Below are positions 63,682 to 64,000 of a DNA stretch of 64,000 nucleotides, in pieces. The stretch's first letter is position 1. The number at the start of each line of letters is the position of its first letter. The translations under genes were made by a program, and so were the position numbers. Source of the stretch: Flavobacterium sp. (GTDB lineage: Bacteria; Bacteroidota; Bacteroidia; Flavobacteriales; Flavobacteriaceae); contig JAIXSK010000030.1 in the NCBI GenBank assembly GCA_027484725.1, forward strand, positions 124,001 to 188,000. Reading direction: 5' to 3'. The notes under the pieces were generated by a model. That model had not been told where the DNA came from. It was given only the letters and a program-made list of their open reading frames with translations, and searched no databases.

Positions 63682-64000
63682 TTAATAATTGATTTTTAAT
63701 TGTAATTGAATGTTTCTTCCTGTTTCCAGAGCAAAAAAGCGTTGTCTGTTGAGATAATCTCTATAGTCTTCGTTTAAAATATTCTGAATAGAGAAAGCTA
63801 GGGTAGTTTTTACACGGCCCAATGAGCCTAATTCCATTTCTGAATAGAAATCCCACAACGAATAAGCCGGAGGGGGCCGACTAATCTTCACCAAAGCCTC
63901 TTTCAATTCGCCGTTCACAACAATATTGGTGGTAAAATCATTATTGGGGTAACGGTTTTGAAAGAAAACCAGATCGTTCCTTAAATCCAATACAAGCCCC
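63682..64000 (-). CDS. TonB-dependent receptor, C-terminal part
   Basis: The gene runs off the window at its 5' end; the frame is open to base 64000. The visible 106 residues have outer-barrel strands (NDLVFFQNRYPNNDFTT, GRVKTTLAFSIQNILNEDYRDYLNR) and the terminal strand GRNIQLQLKINY with an aromatic last residue, as needed for BAM assembly. NILNxxYRDYLNR is typical of siderophore- or metal-type receptors, but the substrate cannot be told from this part. Confidence 0.85.
   Translation of the reverse strand, partial: GLVLDLRNDLVFFQNRYPNNDFTTNIVVNGELKEALVKISRPPPAYSLWDFYSEMELGSLGRVKTTLAFSIQNILNEDYRDYLNRQRFFALETGRNIQLQLKINY

Overview
The window comes from a member of the Bacteroidota, almost certainly class Flavobacteriia. 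The signs are Bacteroidota-type promoters (TTTG, 19-21 bp, TAnnTTTG) in front of many genes, no consistent Shine-Dalgarno sequences, a type IX secretion (T9SS) regulator next to a T9SS type B cargo protein, a bacillithiol-type YtxJ protein, DUF4199/LuxR and PorX-TsaE-Ald gene blocks, and several flavobacterial intergenic repeats. Most genes are ordinary chromosomal genes. No insertion sequence, prophage or CRISPR array was seen.

Layout. 1-3279: end of an SDR gene, a CPD photolyase and a second cryptochrome-like protein in one operon. 3276-5941 (minus): DUF1684 lipoprotein-like protein, TatD nuclease, TcdA and a HAD phosphatase, a tightly overlapped operon. 6010-7773: MFS transporter and an unknown protein. 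7831-10426: a BlaI/M56 sensor pair behind a promoter with phased operators, then a small conserved protein. 10641-27019: an exopolysaccharide (EPS) locus (UDP-glucose dehydrogenase, response regulator, priming sugar transferase with a pseudo-receiver, short TolC-like protein, Wzc-like, Wzx-like and Wzy-like proteins, PRTase-HAD fusion, five glycosyltransferase-type proteins, acetyltransferase). 27079-33977 (minus): a seven-gene signalling operon built around an H-NOX nitric oxide/haem sensor, with an HNOBA-PAS kinase, a FIST protein, a second kinase, an Hpt protein and a LytTR regulator. 33942-34546: an operator, a tandem-repeat array, a long inverted repeat and tRNA-Arg(ACG). 34901-44913: housekeeping and accessory genes (pentapeptide protein, HNH protein, GNAT, MiaE, TonB-receptor-like protein, GlyA, fumarylacetoacetase, lipoprotein, zinc-ribbon protein, YtxJ). 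45049-51641: ClpB, TonB-like protein, membrane LuxR/DUF4199 pair, M1 peptidase. 52003-55651: porX-tsaE-ald-DUF4258. 55830-62921: two large secreted proteins. 63096-64000: lipoprotein and the end of a TonB-dependent receptor.

The most interesting points are: (1) the H-NOX/HNOBA/FIST/Hpt/LytTR relay operon, preceded by two 12-bp direct repeats 21 bp apart whose core resembles an AlgR-type LytTR site, which suggests autoregulation; (2) three EPS promoters that share an AACG...CGAAAT element with CGAAAT placed exactly 33 bp before each -7 box, implying one regulon; (3) three BlaI-type operator positions spaced exactly 20 bp over the blaI promoter; (4) a priming glycosyl-1-phosphate transferase carrying a dead receiver domain and a four-cysteine insertion next to an intact stand-alone receiver; and (5) a 77-81 bp tandem palindromic repeat array beside a 23-bp perfect inverted repeat and a tRNA gene. 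All functional calls rest on recognised motifs, not on searches.
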